A stretch of DNA of 13,485 bases from Verrucomicrobia bacterium UBA7008 (GTDB lineage: Bacteria > Verrucomicrobiota > Kiritimatiellia > RFP12 > UBA1067), in the NCBI GenBank assembly GCA_002449695.1, contig DJXI01000033.1, forward strand, positions 5,967 to 19,451. Direction: 5' to 3'. The notes beneath the pieces were generated by a model. That model was given only the letters and a program-made list of their open reading frames with translations, was not told the origin of the DNA and ran no database searches. This document shows, piece by piece, positions 1 to 8,129 of the stretch. The translations under genes were made by a program, and so were the position numbers. Position 1 is the stretch's first letter. Every line of letters begins with the position of its first letter.

Positions 1-842
<842 letters not shown>

Positions 843-863
843 GGCCTTCCGGCGGCAGCCGTG

Positions 864-895
864 AAAAAAGGCGGGGCCTCAGCCCCGCCTTTTTT
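864..895 (+). terminator. Rho-independent terminator of eno
   Basis: A perfect 14-bp stem (864-877 pairing with 882-895) surrounds a 4-base loop. It has a G/C-rich core, an A-run on the 5' side and six Ts on the 3' side. It starts 21 bases after the enolase stop. Because the A-run and T-run pair with each other it could also work on the opposite strand, but no gene converges on it from the right. Confidence 0.93.
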
Positions 896-941
896 GCTAG
901 GATTCTAAACCTCTAAACTTCTCGCAGTACCCGAATGGGCA

Positions 942-970
942 GTGCGCGGCGCGCGTTTTTTTGATAAACT
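942..970 (+). promoter_or_regulatory. Candidate promoter of the tagaturonate reductase gene
   Basis: TAAACT (965-970) can be read as a -10 box, with GTGCGC (942-947) 17 bases upstream as a poor -35. The segment TTGATAAACTATAGG is AT-rich in a GC-rich genome, and GATAAACTA also occurs at 2243-2251 before the next transcription unit. TATAGG (970-975) is an alternative -10. The exact boxes are uncertain, but a promoter must lie here because eno is terminated just upstream. Confidence 0.45.
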
Positions 971-1000
971 ATAGGCCAATTCGCATATAGGCCAATTCGC
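971..1000. repeat. Tandem direct repeat, 14-base unit with period 16, candidate operator
   Basis: ATAGGCCAATTCGC occurs at 971-984 and again, identically, at 987-1000, separated by AT. The pair lies right after the proposed -10 box, across the expected transcription start, where a repressor would block initiation. A direct-repeat operator or a duplication of the -10 region (TATAGG is in both copies) are the two readings. No known regulator site is recognised. Confidence 0.6.
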
Positions 1001-1041
1001 ACAAGTGATTTTTCATTCACTCCAAAAAAGGACGATCAAAA

Positions 1042-2190
1042 ATGGAAACGAAGATTCTGCAGTTCGGCGAGGGCAACTTCCTGCGCTGCTTCATTGACTG
1101 GATGGTTAAGAAGATGAACGACTCCGCCGGGTTCGACGGCGCGGTCCAGATCATCCAGCCCATCGGCGACGAGCTGTGCGTGCCCGCGAAGATCCTCAAC
1201 GACCGCGGCGGCCGGTACCACACGTGCCTCCGGGGCTTCATGAACGGCGAGAAGGTCGAGACGATCGAGGAGATCACGTGCGTCAAGGGTGTGGACCTGT
1301 CCGCGAACATCGAGAAGTACGCGACGCTGCCGGCGCTCCGGTTCGTCGTCTCCAACACGACCGAGGCGGGCATCCAGTACGTCAAGGGCGCGGACACGTT
1401 CCCGGCCAAGGTGCTGCGGCTCGTCAAGGCGCGCCAGGCGGCGGGGCTCCCCGGCCTCGTCTTCATCCCGTGCGAGCTCATCGAGCACAACGGCGACAAC
1501 CTGAAGAAGTGCGTCCTCCAGCACCTCGCGGACGAGCCGGGCGACACGGCCGCGCTCAAGGCGTACATCGAGAAGGACTGCGTCTTCTGCTCCACGCTTG
1601 TCGACCGCATCGTCGCGGGCCGTCCCGATCCCGAATCCGCCGCGCGCTACGCCGAGCAGCTGGGCGAGAAGGACGACGTGCTCGTCTGCGGCGAGCCGTT
1701 CCACTTCTTCGTCGTCGAGACGCCGGCCGGCTTCGACCTCGAGGCGGAACTGCCGCTGAAGAAGGCGGGCGTCAACGTCGTCTACACGCCGGACATGCAG
1801 CCCTACCGCACGCGCAAGGTGCGCTTCCTCAACGCGGCGCACACGACGATCGTCTACTGGGGCCTCGAGCGCGGCTTCGAGGAGGTCGCCCAGGTCGTGA
1901 CCGATCCCGAGGGCGCGGCGTTCCTGAAGAAGGTGCTGTTCGAGGAGATCTACCCGACCGTCAACCTGCCCGACGCGGAGAAGACCGACTACGCGAACTC
2001 CATCGTCGAGCGCTTCACCAACCCGTTCGCGCACCACAAGCTCGCGTCGATCGCGCTCAACACGATCGCGAAGTGGAAGACGCGGTGCCTCCCGGTCGTC
2101 TGCGACTACTACAAGCTCTACGGCCGGCTGCCCGAGAACATGATGGCGGGCTACGAGGCGATCGCGCGCCACTACGACAACGCGAAGTAA
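1042..2190 (+). CDS. uxaB: Tagaturonate reductase (altronate oxidoreductase), short form
   Basis: The predicted enzyme reduces D-tagaturonate to D-altronate with NADH, a cytoplasmic step in galacturonate (pectin) breakdown. It belongs to the mannitol dehydrogenase family. The N-terminus ILQFGEGNFLRCFIDW is nearly the UxaB signature. RFVVSNTTEAGI (100-111), IPCELIEHNGD (142-152) and FCSTLVDRI (182-190) also follow E. coli UxaB. The family catalytic Lys-Asn-His set is visible as K259, N264 and H267 in RKVRFLNAAHT. The start is chosen for an AAGGA ribosome site (1028-1032), 9 bases upstream. At 382 residues it is about 100 shorter than E. coli UxaB (about 480). The alignment seems to stop soon after the GRLP segment, so the last ~85 residues are absent without a visible frameshift. 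It stands alone, with its own promoter region. Fructuronate reductase or another polyol dehydrogenase is less likely. Confidence 0.88.
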   Translation: METKILQFGEGNFLRCFIDWMVKKMNDSAGFDGAVQIIQPIGDELCVPAKILNDRGGRYHTCLRGFMNGEKVETIEEITCVKGVDLSANIEKYATLPALRFVVSNTTEAGIQYVKGADTFPAKVLRLVKARQAAGLPGLVFIPCELIEHNGDNLKKCVLQHLADEPGDTAALKAYIEKDCVFCSTLVDRIVAGRPDPESAARYAEQLGEKDDVLVCGEPFHFFVVETPAGFDLEAELPLKKAGVNVVYTPDMQPYRTRKVRFLNAAHTTIVYWGLERGFEEVAQVVTDPEGAAFLKKVLFEEIYPTVNLPDAEKTDYANSIVERFTNPFAHHKLASIALNTIAKWKTRCLPVVCDYYKLYGRLPENMMAGYEAIARHYDNAK

Positions 2191-2221
2191 GGCGGGGCCC
2201 TGCGCCCCCGTGGCCGGTGCG

Positions 2222-2250
2222 TTGCGGGATGGACGGGATTATGATAAACT
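2222..2250 (+). promoter_or_regulatory. Candidate promoter of the TMEM43-like gene
   Basis: TTGCGG (2222-2227) and TAAACT (2245-2250) are spaced by 17 bases, inside the only AT-rich patch of the 137-base gap. TATGAT (2240-2245) is an alternative -10. Initiation here would leave a leader of about 70 bases that carries the ribosome site AAAGGA (2314-2319), 8 bases before the ATG at 2328. Confidence 0.5.
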
Positions 2251-2327
2251 AGAACGGTCGTGAACGGCTCGGCCATCCCGTCGAGCGTGAAGATCTTCTC
2301 TGACAAAAAGACGAAAGGACTCTGATC

Positions 2328-3518
2328 ATGGCCGTTACTGAAACCGTCACCGAATCCTGGTTCTCGCGCCTCGGCAGTTCCATCCGGGGCATTCTCACGG
2401 GACTGGCGCTCTTCCTCGCGGGCTTCCCGCTCCTCTTCTGGAACGAGGGCAACTCCGTCCGGACCGCGAAGGCGATCGACGAGGGCGAGGGCGCGTGCGT
2501 CTCGGTCGAGTCCAACGCCGCGGTCGATCCCGAACTGAACGGCCGGCTCGTCCACATGACCGGCCGCGCGGACACGCAGGACGTGCTGACGGACGACGCG
2601 TTCGGCGTGTCCGTCACGGCGGTGAAGCTCGCGCGCACGGTCGAGATGTACCAGTGGATCGAGGACGCGAAGACGACCGAGAAGAAGAATGTCGGCGGCA
2701 GCGTCACGAAGACGACCACCTACACGTACCGGAAGGACTGGGTCGGCCGCGTGATCGACTCCGGCAGCTTCAAGGAGCCGGGCCACGACAACCCCGGCGC
2801 GATGGAATTCACGGACGACGAGAAGACGGCCGCGAACGTGACGTTCGGCGCGTTCCGTCTGAGCGAGAAGCAGATCGGCCGGATCGGCGGCGCGCAGGCG
2901 TACGCGTTCCCGGCGGATTTCGCGTGCCCCGTCCCGCGCGTGCAGCTCCAGGGATCCGTCCTCTACGTGCCGAACGCGGAGACGCGCGGCAACGCGCTGA
3001 ACAACCGCAGCGTGGCGGCGCAGCCGCGCATCGGCGACCTGCGCGTGACGTTCCGCGTGACGTATCCGCACGACGTCTCGATCGTGGCCCGGCAGCACGG
3101 CGACACGTTCGTCGACTACACCGCCCGGAACGGCAAGAAGCTGAACTATCTGCACGACGGGATCACCGACGCCGCGGCGATGTTCGCGTCGGCGCGCTCC
3201 GGGAACGCGATGATGACCTGGCTGATCCGTCTCGCCGGGTTCCTGCTCATGTTCTTCGGACTGTCGGCGGTGCTGAAGCCGCTCAGCGTGGTGGCCGACG
3301 TGCTGCCGCTGCTCGGCGATCTCGTCGGCATCGGCACCGGCCTGGTCGCGTTCCTGACGGCGCTCGTGTGCGCGCTCGTCACGATCGCCGTCGCGTGGAT
3401 CGTCTACCGCCCGGTGATCGGCGTTCTCCTGCTGGCGGCCGCGGGCTTCCTCGTCTGGAAGCTCGCGCAGAAGCGCAAGGCGGCGAAGGCCGCCGCCGCG
3501 CCGGCGCCGGCGGCGTAA
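2328..3518 (+). CDS. TMEM43 (LUMA) family membrane protein
   Basis: A 396-residue predicted inner-membrane protein of the TMEM43/DUF1625 family. Its bacterial function is not established; the animal homologue is a nuclear-envelope/ER protein. The family layout is visible. There is one N-terminal membrane helix (about 20-38) followed by the hallmark FWNEG (37-41). A large soluble domain (about 45-290) carries MYQW (107-110), TYTYRKDW (131-138) and the FKEPGHDNP motif (148-156). Three more membrane segments follow at about 297-315, 320-345 and 347-378. The C-terminus is a short Lys/Ala/Pro-rich tail. The soluble domain would be periplasmic if the topology matches the family. The start is set by AAAGGA 8 bases upstream. 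It seems to be a single-gene transcript between two promoters, and the neighbours give no clue to its job. Confidence 0.85.
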   Translation: MAVTETVTESWFSRLGSSIRGILTGLALFLAGFPLLFWNEGNSVRTAKAIDEGEGACVSVESNAAVDPELNGRLVHMTGRADTQDVLTDDAFGVSVTAVKLARTVEMYQWIEDAKTTEKKNVGGSVTKTTTYTYRKDWVGRVIDSGSFKEPGHDNPGAMEFTDDEKTAANVTFGAFRLSEKQIGRIGGAQAYAFPADFACPVPRVQLQGSVLYVPNAETRGNALNNRSVAAQPRIGDLRVTFRVTYPHDVSIVARQHGDTFVDYTARNGKKLNYLHDGITDAAAMFASARSGNAMMTWLIRLAGFLLMFFGLSAVLKPLSVVADVLPLLGDLVGIGTGLVAFLTALVCALVTIAVAWIVYRPVIGVLLLAAAGFLVWKLAQKRKAAKAAAAPAPAA

Positions 3519-3546
3519 GGCGTCCCGCCACCGAGCCGAAACGCGG

Positions 3547-3573
3547 GGCCTGTCCGCAAGCAGCCAATTTTTT
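3547..3573 (+). terminator. Weak possible terminator after the TMEM43-like gene
   Basis: GGCCTG (3547-3552) can pair with CAGCC (3561-3565) as a five-pair stem with one bulged base and an 8-base loop. AATTTTTT (3566-3573) follows. The stem is short, so activity is doubtful. Its T-run runs directly into the promoter of the next operon. Confidence 0.28.
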
Positions 3574-3581
3574 GGTATAAT
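3573..3581 (+). promoter_or_regulatory. Extended -10 promoter of the secretin operon, probably leaderless
   Basis: TATAAT (3576-3581) is a perfect -10 box preceded by TGG (3573-3575), an extended -10. No good -35 is seen at 16-18 bases upstream (CCGCAA, TCCGCA or GTCCGC), which suits an extended -10 promoter. Only 9 bases separate the box from the ATG at 3591, so transcription should start at or within about 3 bases of the start codon. There is no room for a ribosome site and none is present. Confidence 0.75.
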
Positions 3582-3590
3582 ACAACTTTA

Positions 3591-4799
3591 ATGGCAGAGA
3601 GTGTCCAGATAGCCGCCTTCGAGGGCGGCCAGTTGAGCGTATACGGCGCGGGCGAACGGCGCGGCGAGGCGGTGCTCGCCTTGCCGCTCGGCCGTCTGCT
3701 CGTCAAGATGGTGCGCGTCCCGGCGGAGTCGCGCGACGATCCCGTGGCCGTCGCGACGCCCGTCCTGCAGGCGCTGTCGCCGTATCCCGACGAACCGCTC
3801 ACCGTCGGCTGCGAGGCGGTGCGCGAGGACGCGCAGGGCCTCGTCGTGCTGGCGGCGGCGCTCCCCGAAAGCGCGACGGACGACCTCGCCGAGGCGCTCG
3901 ACGCGGCGAAGCTGAACGTCACGCGCGTCGACGCGCGCGCGCTCGGGACGCTGCGCGACATGTGGCGCGAGATCGCGCCGGAGGGCGCGACGGCGGTGCG
4001 GCGGCTCGTGCTCATCCAGGAGCCGGACGACCTCGCGCTCTTCGTGCTGGACCGCGAGGAGCCGAGCGCCGTGCGCGCGCTCTCCCCCGCCTGCGATCTG
4101 ACGCGCGAGCTGATGCTGTCGCTGCTGGAGGCGGAGGATTTCGGCGGCGCGAAGAATCTCGACGAGATCGTGCTGGTCGGCGACATCGCCGCGGACGGGC
4201 TGGAGTCGTTCGCGCCCGTGCGCCGTCTCGCGCCGCCGCCGGCGGACGCGGTGGCCGGCCTCGTCCAGCGCGCGCAGGAGCCGGGCACGCTCGACGCGCT
4301 GCCCGCGAGCTGGCGCGAGGTGCTCGACGAGACGCGCTTCAAGGCGAAGCTCGTCCGGTCGCTGGCCGTGGCGGGCGCCGTCTGGGCGCTCATCCTCCTC
4401 GTGCTCTTCGGCGTGCCGGTCGTCTACGGCTTTCTGACGAACCACCAGAAGGCGCTCTCCGCCGAGCACGCGAAGAAGTACCGCGAGGTGAAGGAGATGC
4501 GCGACAAGGTGGAGCTGATGCAGAAGTACTCCGACCATTCGCGCGGCGTGCTGGAGATTCTCAAGGCGGTGTCCGACCGGCTGCCGGCGGGCGTGGAGCT
4601 CGGCAGCTGGAATTTCCGCCGCGGCGAGAGCGTCAAGTTCTCGGGCGAGGCGGACGAGGCGGCGGAGGTCTACGGGCTCAAGGACGCGCTGATCGCGACC
4701 GAGGCGTTCGCGGACGTCGTGCTGACGGGCCCGTCGGCGGGCAAGGGCGGCCGCCAGCGCTTCGACATCGAGTGCAAGTTCGAGACGGAGGAGGAGTGA
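3591..4799 (+). CDS. PilM-PilN / GspL-like fused platform protein
   Basis: A 402-residue protein with the architecture of GspL, that is PilM joined to PilN. Residues 1 to about 225 resemble the cytoplasmic actin-like PilM/GspL domain, though I see no clear nucleotide-binding motif. A single membrane helix lies at about 257-281 (LAVAGAVWALILLVLFGVPVV). A periplasmic PilN-like part follows: a coiled coil (about 284-312), then a ferredoxin-like domain beginning LKAVSDRLPAGVELGSW and containing VKFSGEADEAAEV. Such proteins hold together the inner-membrane platform of type II secretion and type IV pili. It is first of five packed genes. The next ATG overlaps its stop by one base (TGATG). The start at 3591 is supported by the PilM-like N-terminus and the -10 box; the next Met is residue 40. 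The assignment rests on layout and weak motifs. Confidence 0.72.
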   Translation: MAESVQIAAFEGGQLSVYGAGERRGEAVLALPLGRLLVKMVRVPAESRDDPVAVATPVLQALSPYPDEPLTVGCEAVREDAQGLVVLAAALPESATDDLAEALDAAKLNVTRVDARALGTLRDMWREIAPEGATAVRRLVLIQEPDDLALFVLDREEPSAVRALSPACDLTRELMLSLLEAEDFGGAKNLDEIVLVGDIAADGLESFAPVRRLAPPPADAVAGLVQRAQEPGTLDALPASWREVLDETRFKAKLVRSLAVAGAVWALILLVLFGVPVVYGFLTNHQKALSAEHAKKYREVKEMRDKVELMQKYSDHSRGVLEILKAVSDRLPAGVELGSWNFRRGESVKFSGEADEAAEVYGLKDALIATEAFADVVLTGPSAGKGGRQRFDIECKFETEEE

Positions 4800-5341
4800 T
4801 GCGCGGCGGACTGAAGGAAAAGGCGGTGCTCGCGGTGCTGGGAATGGTCGTCCTCTACGCGGCCGCGGCGGGGCTCTGGTTCTTCCGCCAGGGCGGGCCG
4901 AAGGGCGAGTGGGCGAAGGCGCGCGCCGCCTACGAGAAGGCGTGCAGGAAGTACCGCGACGAGCAGAACCTCATCGCGAAGAAGGCGCGCTGGGTCGACA
5001 GCTACGAGGAGGAGAAGACGCGCATGCCGATCTTCGAGGCGGGCAAGAACACCGACACGACGTGGCTGGCCCGGATGGACGAGATCGCGGCGAAGAACTT
5101 CATCCAGATCTCCAACCGCCAGGCGGGGACGGAGGTCGAGGCGGGCGAGGTGCTGGAGCTGCCGATCGAGGTGAAGAACTGGGAGGGCGCGCTCGAATCG
5201 CTCGTCCATTTCATCTACGAGCTGGAGAACTCGGACGCGGGGATGTTCGACGTGCGGGCGCTCAACTTCAAGCCGAGCAGCAAGACGGGATATCTCAAGG
5301 GTTCGTTCACGTTGACCTGCGCGTACATGCGCGGCGAGTAA
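4799..5341 (+). CDS. PilO / GspM-like inner-membrane protein
   Basis: A 180-residue bitopic protein: short basic N-terminus, one membrane helix (about 8-29), a charged coiled coil (about 36-75) and a periplasmic alpha/beta domain (about 85-178). That is the PilO/GspM plan, and it directly follows the PilM-PilN gene as PilO does in pilus operons. The Akkermansia protein Amuc_1100 occupies a similar place and fold but is, from memory, clearly longer. The start ATG at 4799 shares one base with the preceding TGA and has AGGAGG at 4789-4794, so translational coupling is likely. In the family, this protein pairs with PilN/GspL and links the platform to the secretin. No family-specific residue is diagnostic, so the call depends on topology and context. 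Confidence 0.68.
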   Translation: MRGGLKEKAVLAVLGMVVLYAAAAGLWFFRQGGPKGEWAKARAAYEKACRKYRDEQNLIAKKARWVDSYEEEKTRMPIFEAGKNTDTTWLARMDEIAAKNFIQISNRQAGTEVEAGEVLELPIEVKNWEGALESLVHFIYELENSDAGMFDVRALNFKPSSKTGYLKGSFTLTCAYMRGE

Positions 5342-5357
5342 GAGAAGGGACAATGAC

Positions 5358-8129
5358 ATGAAGCTGAAAATCGGAATTCTGGCGTGCGCGGCCCTGGCGG
5401 TCGCCGCAGCGTTCGGCCAGGCGCGCAGCCCGCTTCTGCGGCGCGGTCTGGCGGCGGCGCCGGCGTCGGCGGCACCGGCGGCGGGCGAGGGTTCGGCGTT
5501 CGCGGCCGCGGCGGCGGACGACGAGGAGGCGGCGAGCGACCTCAACTTCAACAACTCGCCGATCGAGATGGTGTTCGAGACGTACGGCAAGCTCGTCGAC
5601 CGCACCGTGCTCAAGGATCCGCAGACGCCGAGCGCGACGATCACGCTCCAGTCGCGGCCGGGGCAGAAGCTCACGAAGGAGGAGCAGATCGAGGCCATCG
5701 AGGTCGTCTGCGAGATGAACGGCATCCACTTCGAGAACTACGGCGAGAAGTTCGTGCGCGCGCTGCCGCGCAAGGGCGTCCGGAAGGAAGGCATCCCGCT
5801 CATCATGGATCCGGCGGCGACGTTCGAGGATTCGGGCAAGGTCGTCTCGGTGATGATCCCCTTCAAGAACATCTCGGTCAAGGACGAGGCCGAGCCGATG
5901 ATGAAGAACCTCGTCTCGGGAAGCGGCGAGCTGCAGACGTTCGAGCGGACGAACTCGATCCTCGTCACCGACACGCAGCAGAACATCAACCGCCTCATCG
6001 AGGTCGCGAAGTCGGTGGACATCGCGATGCCGGTCCTGGAGAACGTGTTCGTGCGGCAGATCAAGAACGCGAGCGCGACGGAGATCAAGGCGGCGCTGGA
6101 GCAGATCGTCATCGAGTCGCAGAAGGAGCTGGAGAAGAGCGGCAGGGCGCAGCAGAACGCGGCCGCGAGCGCCGCGAGCCGCGCGCCGCAGCCGACGCTC
6201 CTGCGGCGGCCGGGCGCGAACAACGCCGCGCCGGCGGCGCCGTCGGTCGCGGAGTCGCTCATCACGAGCGTGAGCGACGCCGACCGCGGGCTCATCCGCG
6301 GCAAGGTGCTGATCCTCGCCGACGAGCGCTCGAACAAGCTCGTCGTCATCACCTCGAAGTCGAACATGGATTTCTTCGACAAGGTGATCGAGCAGCTCGA
6401 CGTGGAGACGACGCCCGACACGGTCGTCAAGGTGTACCGCCTCAAGTACGCGGACGCCGAGGACGTCTCGGACATGATCAACGACCTGATCGGCAACGCG
6501 GCGAACGCCAAGTCGAGCTCCAAGTCGAACCAGAACGCGAACGCGAAGTCGGGCGGCAACGCGAACGTGACGCGCAACACCGCGAGCGCGTCGAACCGCA
6601 GCGCGAGCGCCAACCAGCGCACGGGCGAGGCGAAGGCCGGGGAGCTGTCGAAGGAGAACACGACGGTCCTTGCCGACAAGCGCATCAACGGGCTCGTCGT
6701 CATGACGCAGAAGGAGCTCGTCGGGACGCTCGAGAACATCATCGAGTCGATGGACGTGAAGCTTTCGCAGGTGCTGATCGAGACGGTGATCGTCGAAGTC
6801 ACGCTGGGCGACGATCTGAAGACGGGCATCGACTGGGTCATGCGCGGGCGCCAGCGCGCGAAGGTGCAGGCCACCGACTCGTACGGCCGGCCGCTGTACA
6901 TCGCGACGGATGACGACGGCAACGTGACCCACACGACGGAGGAGACGGACACGCCGCTGATGGTCACGCGCATCGTCCGCGACGGGCTGGTCAACAACGG
7001 CAACTTCATGCTGGGCGGCGGCGGCGGCAACGGCTCGGGCGTGCTCGGCACGATGATGTCGGTTGGCACGAACGTGGCGAGCGCGGCGGCGTGGGGCGGC
7101 GCGAATCCGATCAGCGGCGGCCTGAACTACTTCCTGAAGAGCGACAAGCTCAACCTGGCCGCGGTCATCCAGGCCTCGAAGTCGGATTCCCGCTCGAAAT
7201 ACATCGCCTCGCCGATCGTGATGACGGTCGACAACAAGGAGGCGACGATCGACGCGACCGAGAACCGGCAGTTCCTGACCGGCTGGACCGCGCAGTCGGG
7301 CTCGTACGGCAACAGCGGCCAGCCGACGCCCAACTACAGCGCGAAGGACATCGGCATCAAGCTGAAGATCACGCCCAAGATCAACCCGAACGGCACGGTG
7401 ATGCTGACCGTCGAGGAGGAGTATTCGCAGTTCCACGAGAACGGCCAGTCGATGCTCATCCCCAAGAACGGCGTCTACGAGTCGGGCTTCGTCGATCTGG
7501 CGGTCGAGCGCAAGATGTCGGCCGACATCCTGCTGGACAACATGCAGACGGTGGTGCTCGGCGGCCTGACCGAAACCACCAAGGCCGAGAGCGAAAGCGG
7601 CATTCCGATCCTGAAGGACATCCCCTGGATCGGCAGGTGGCTGTTCGGCAGCGTCTCGCAGGTCGAGGCGCGCAAGGAGCTGCTCGTGTTCATGACGCCC
7701 TACGTGCTGGATGACGGCGAGATGGCGCAGGCCGAGGCGCTCCGGCGCAAGCGGGCGCTCTCCGACACCCGGCCGTGGGACGACAACGGCTGGTCCGCGT
7801 CGTCGCTCGCCGATCCCGTCTCGCAGAAGGAGCAGCTGCGCCGCCTGAAGGACGAGGCGAAGAAGCAGGACGAGGAGCGCAAGACGCGGCGCGCCATCGA
7901 GCAGTGGAAGGAGGAACGCGTCAAGGCGCTGGAGAAGATGGACGAGGAGGAGCGCGAGGCGTGGCTCAAGAAGCATCAGGACGAGGTGCGCCAGGAGCAG
8001 GCGGCCTACGCGGAGGAGCAGGCCCAGCTGAGGGCGCTGGCCGAGGAGATCCGCGCGAACCGCGAGCAGCGCGCCGCGGCGGAGGCGGAGGCGGCCGCGC
8101 CGGCGGCCGAGGGAGAGGCCGCGCCATGA
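5358..8129 (+). CDS. Secretin (GspD/PilQ family) with C-terminal coiled-coil extension
   Basis: A 923-residue outer-membrane channel protein. A signal peptide is seen at 1 to about 20 (MKLKIG, then a hydrophobic Ala/Leu stretch ending AFGQA), followed by an Ala-rich linker. Periplasmic modules follow: N0-like (about 61-138), N1 (about 161-225), N2 (about 228-350, with an Ala/Pro-rich insert at 256-310) and N3 (about 355-468, with an Asn/Ser/Ala-rich insert at 380-425). The secretin core is about 470-785: VLIETVIVEV (472-481), the Gly-rich gate-like stretch 553-563, DIGIKLKITPKIN (664-676), and the hallmark GIPILKDIPWIGRWLFG (748-764). Residues 786-923 are a charged coil ending in an Ala/Glu tail, unusual for GspD. 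The start has GAAGGGA upstream (5344-5350); an ATG at 5353 is followed at once by a stop. The stop overlaps the next ATG by four bases. Confidence 0.95.
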   Translation: MKLKIGILACAALAVAAAFGQARSPLLRRGLAAAPASAAPAAGEGSAFAAAAADDEEAASDLNFNNSPIEMVFETYGKLVDRTVLKDPQTPSATITLQSRPGQKLTKEEQIEAIEVVCEMNGIHFENYGEKFVRALPRKGVRKEGIPLIMDPAATFEDSGKVVSVMIPFKNISVKDEAEPMMKNLVSGSGELQTFERTNSILVTDTQQNINRLIEVAKSVDIAMPVLENVFVRQIKNASATEIKAALEQIVIESQKELEKSGRAQQNAAASAASRAPQPTLLRRPGANNAAPAAPSVAESLITSVSDADRGLIRGKVLILADERSNKLVVITSKSNMDFFDKVIEQLDVETTPDTVVKVYRLKYADAEDVSDMINDLIGNAANAKSSSKSNQNANAKSGGNANVTRNTASASNRSASANQRTGEAKAGELSKENTTVLADKRINGLVVMTQKELVGTLENIIESMDVKLSQVLIETVIVEVTLGDDLKTGIDWVMRGRQRAKVQATDSYGRPLYIATDDDGNVTHTTEETDTPLMVTRIVRDGLVNNGNFMLGGGGGNGSGVLGTMMSVGTNVASAAAWGGANPISGGLNYFLKSDKLNLAAVIQASKSDSRSKYIASPIVMTVDNKEATIDATENRQFLTGWTAQSGSYGNSGQPTPNYSAKDIGIKLKITPKINPNGTVMLTVEEEYSQFHENGQSMLIPKNGVYESGFVDLAVERKMSADILLDNMQTVVLGGLTETTKAESESGIPILKDIPWIGRWLFGSVSQVEARKELLVFMTPYVLDDGEMAQAEALRRKRALSDTRPWDDNGWSASSLADPVSQKEQLRRLKDEAKKQDEERKTRRAIEQWKEERVKALEKMDEEEREAWLKKHQDEVRQEQAAYAEEQAQLRALAEEIRANREQRAAAEAEAAAPAAEGEAAP

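Noticed and set aside
2193..2210. GC hairpin after uxaB as a terminator
   Set aside because: The stem is five pairs with no T-run after it, so in this base composition it is not distinguishable from chance.
5307..7976. An open frame of nearly 890 codons on the - strand opposite the secretin gene, and similar long frames opposite uxaB, the TMEM43-like gene, ychF and the parvulin gene
   Set aside because: The translations are Arg/Leu/Asp/Val-rich with no domain or motif and lie exactly opposite strongly supported genes. High G/C at third positions removes antisense stops, so these are shadows.
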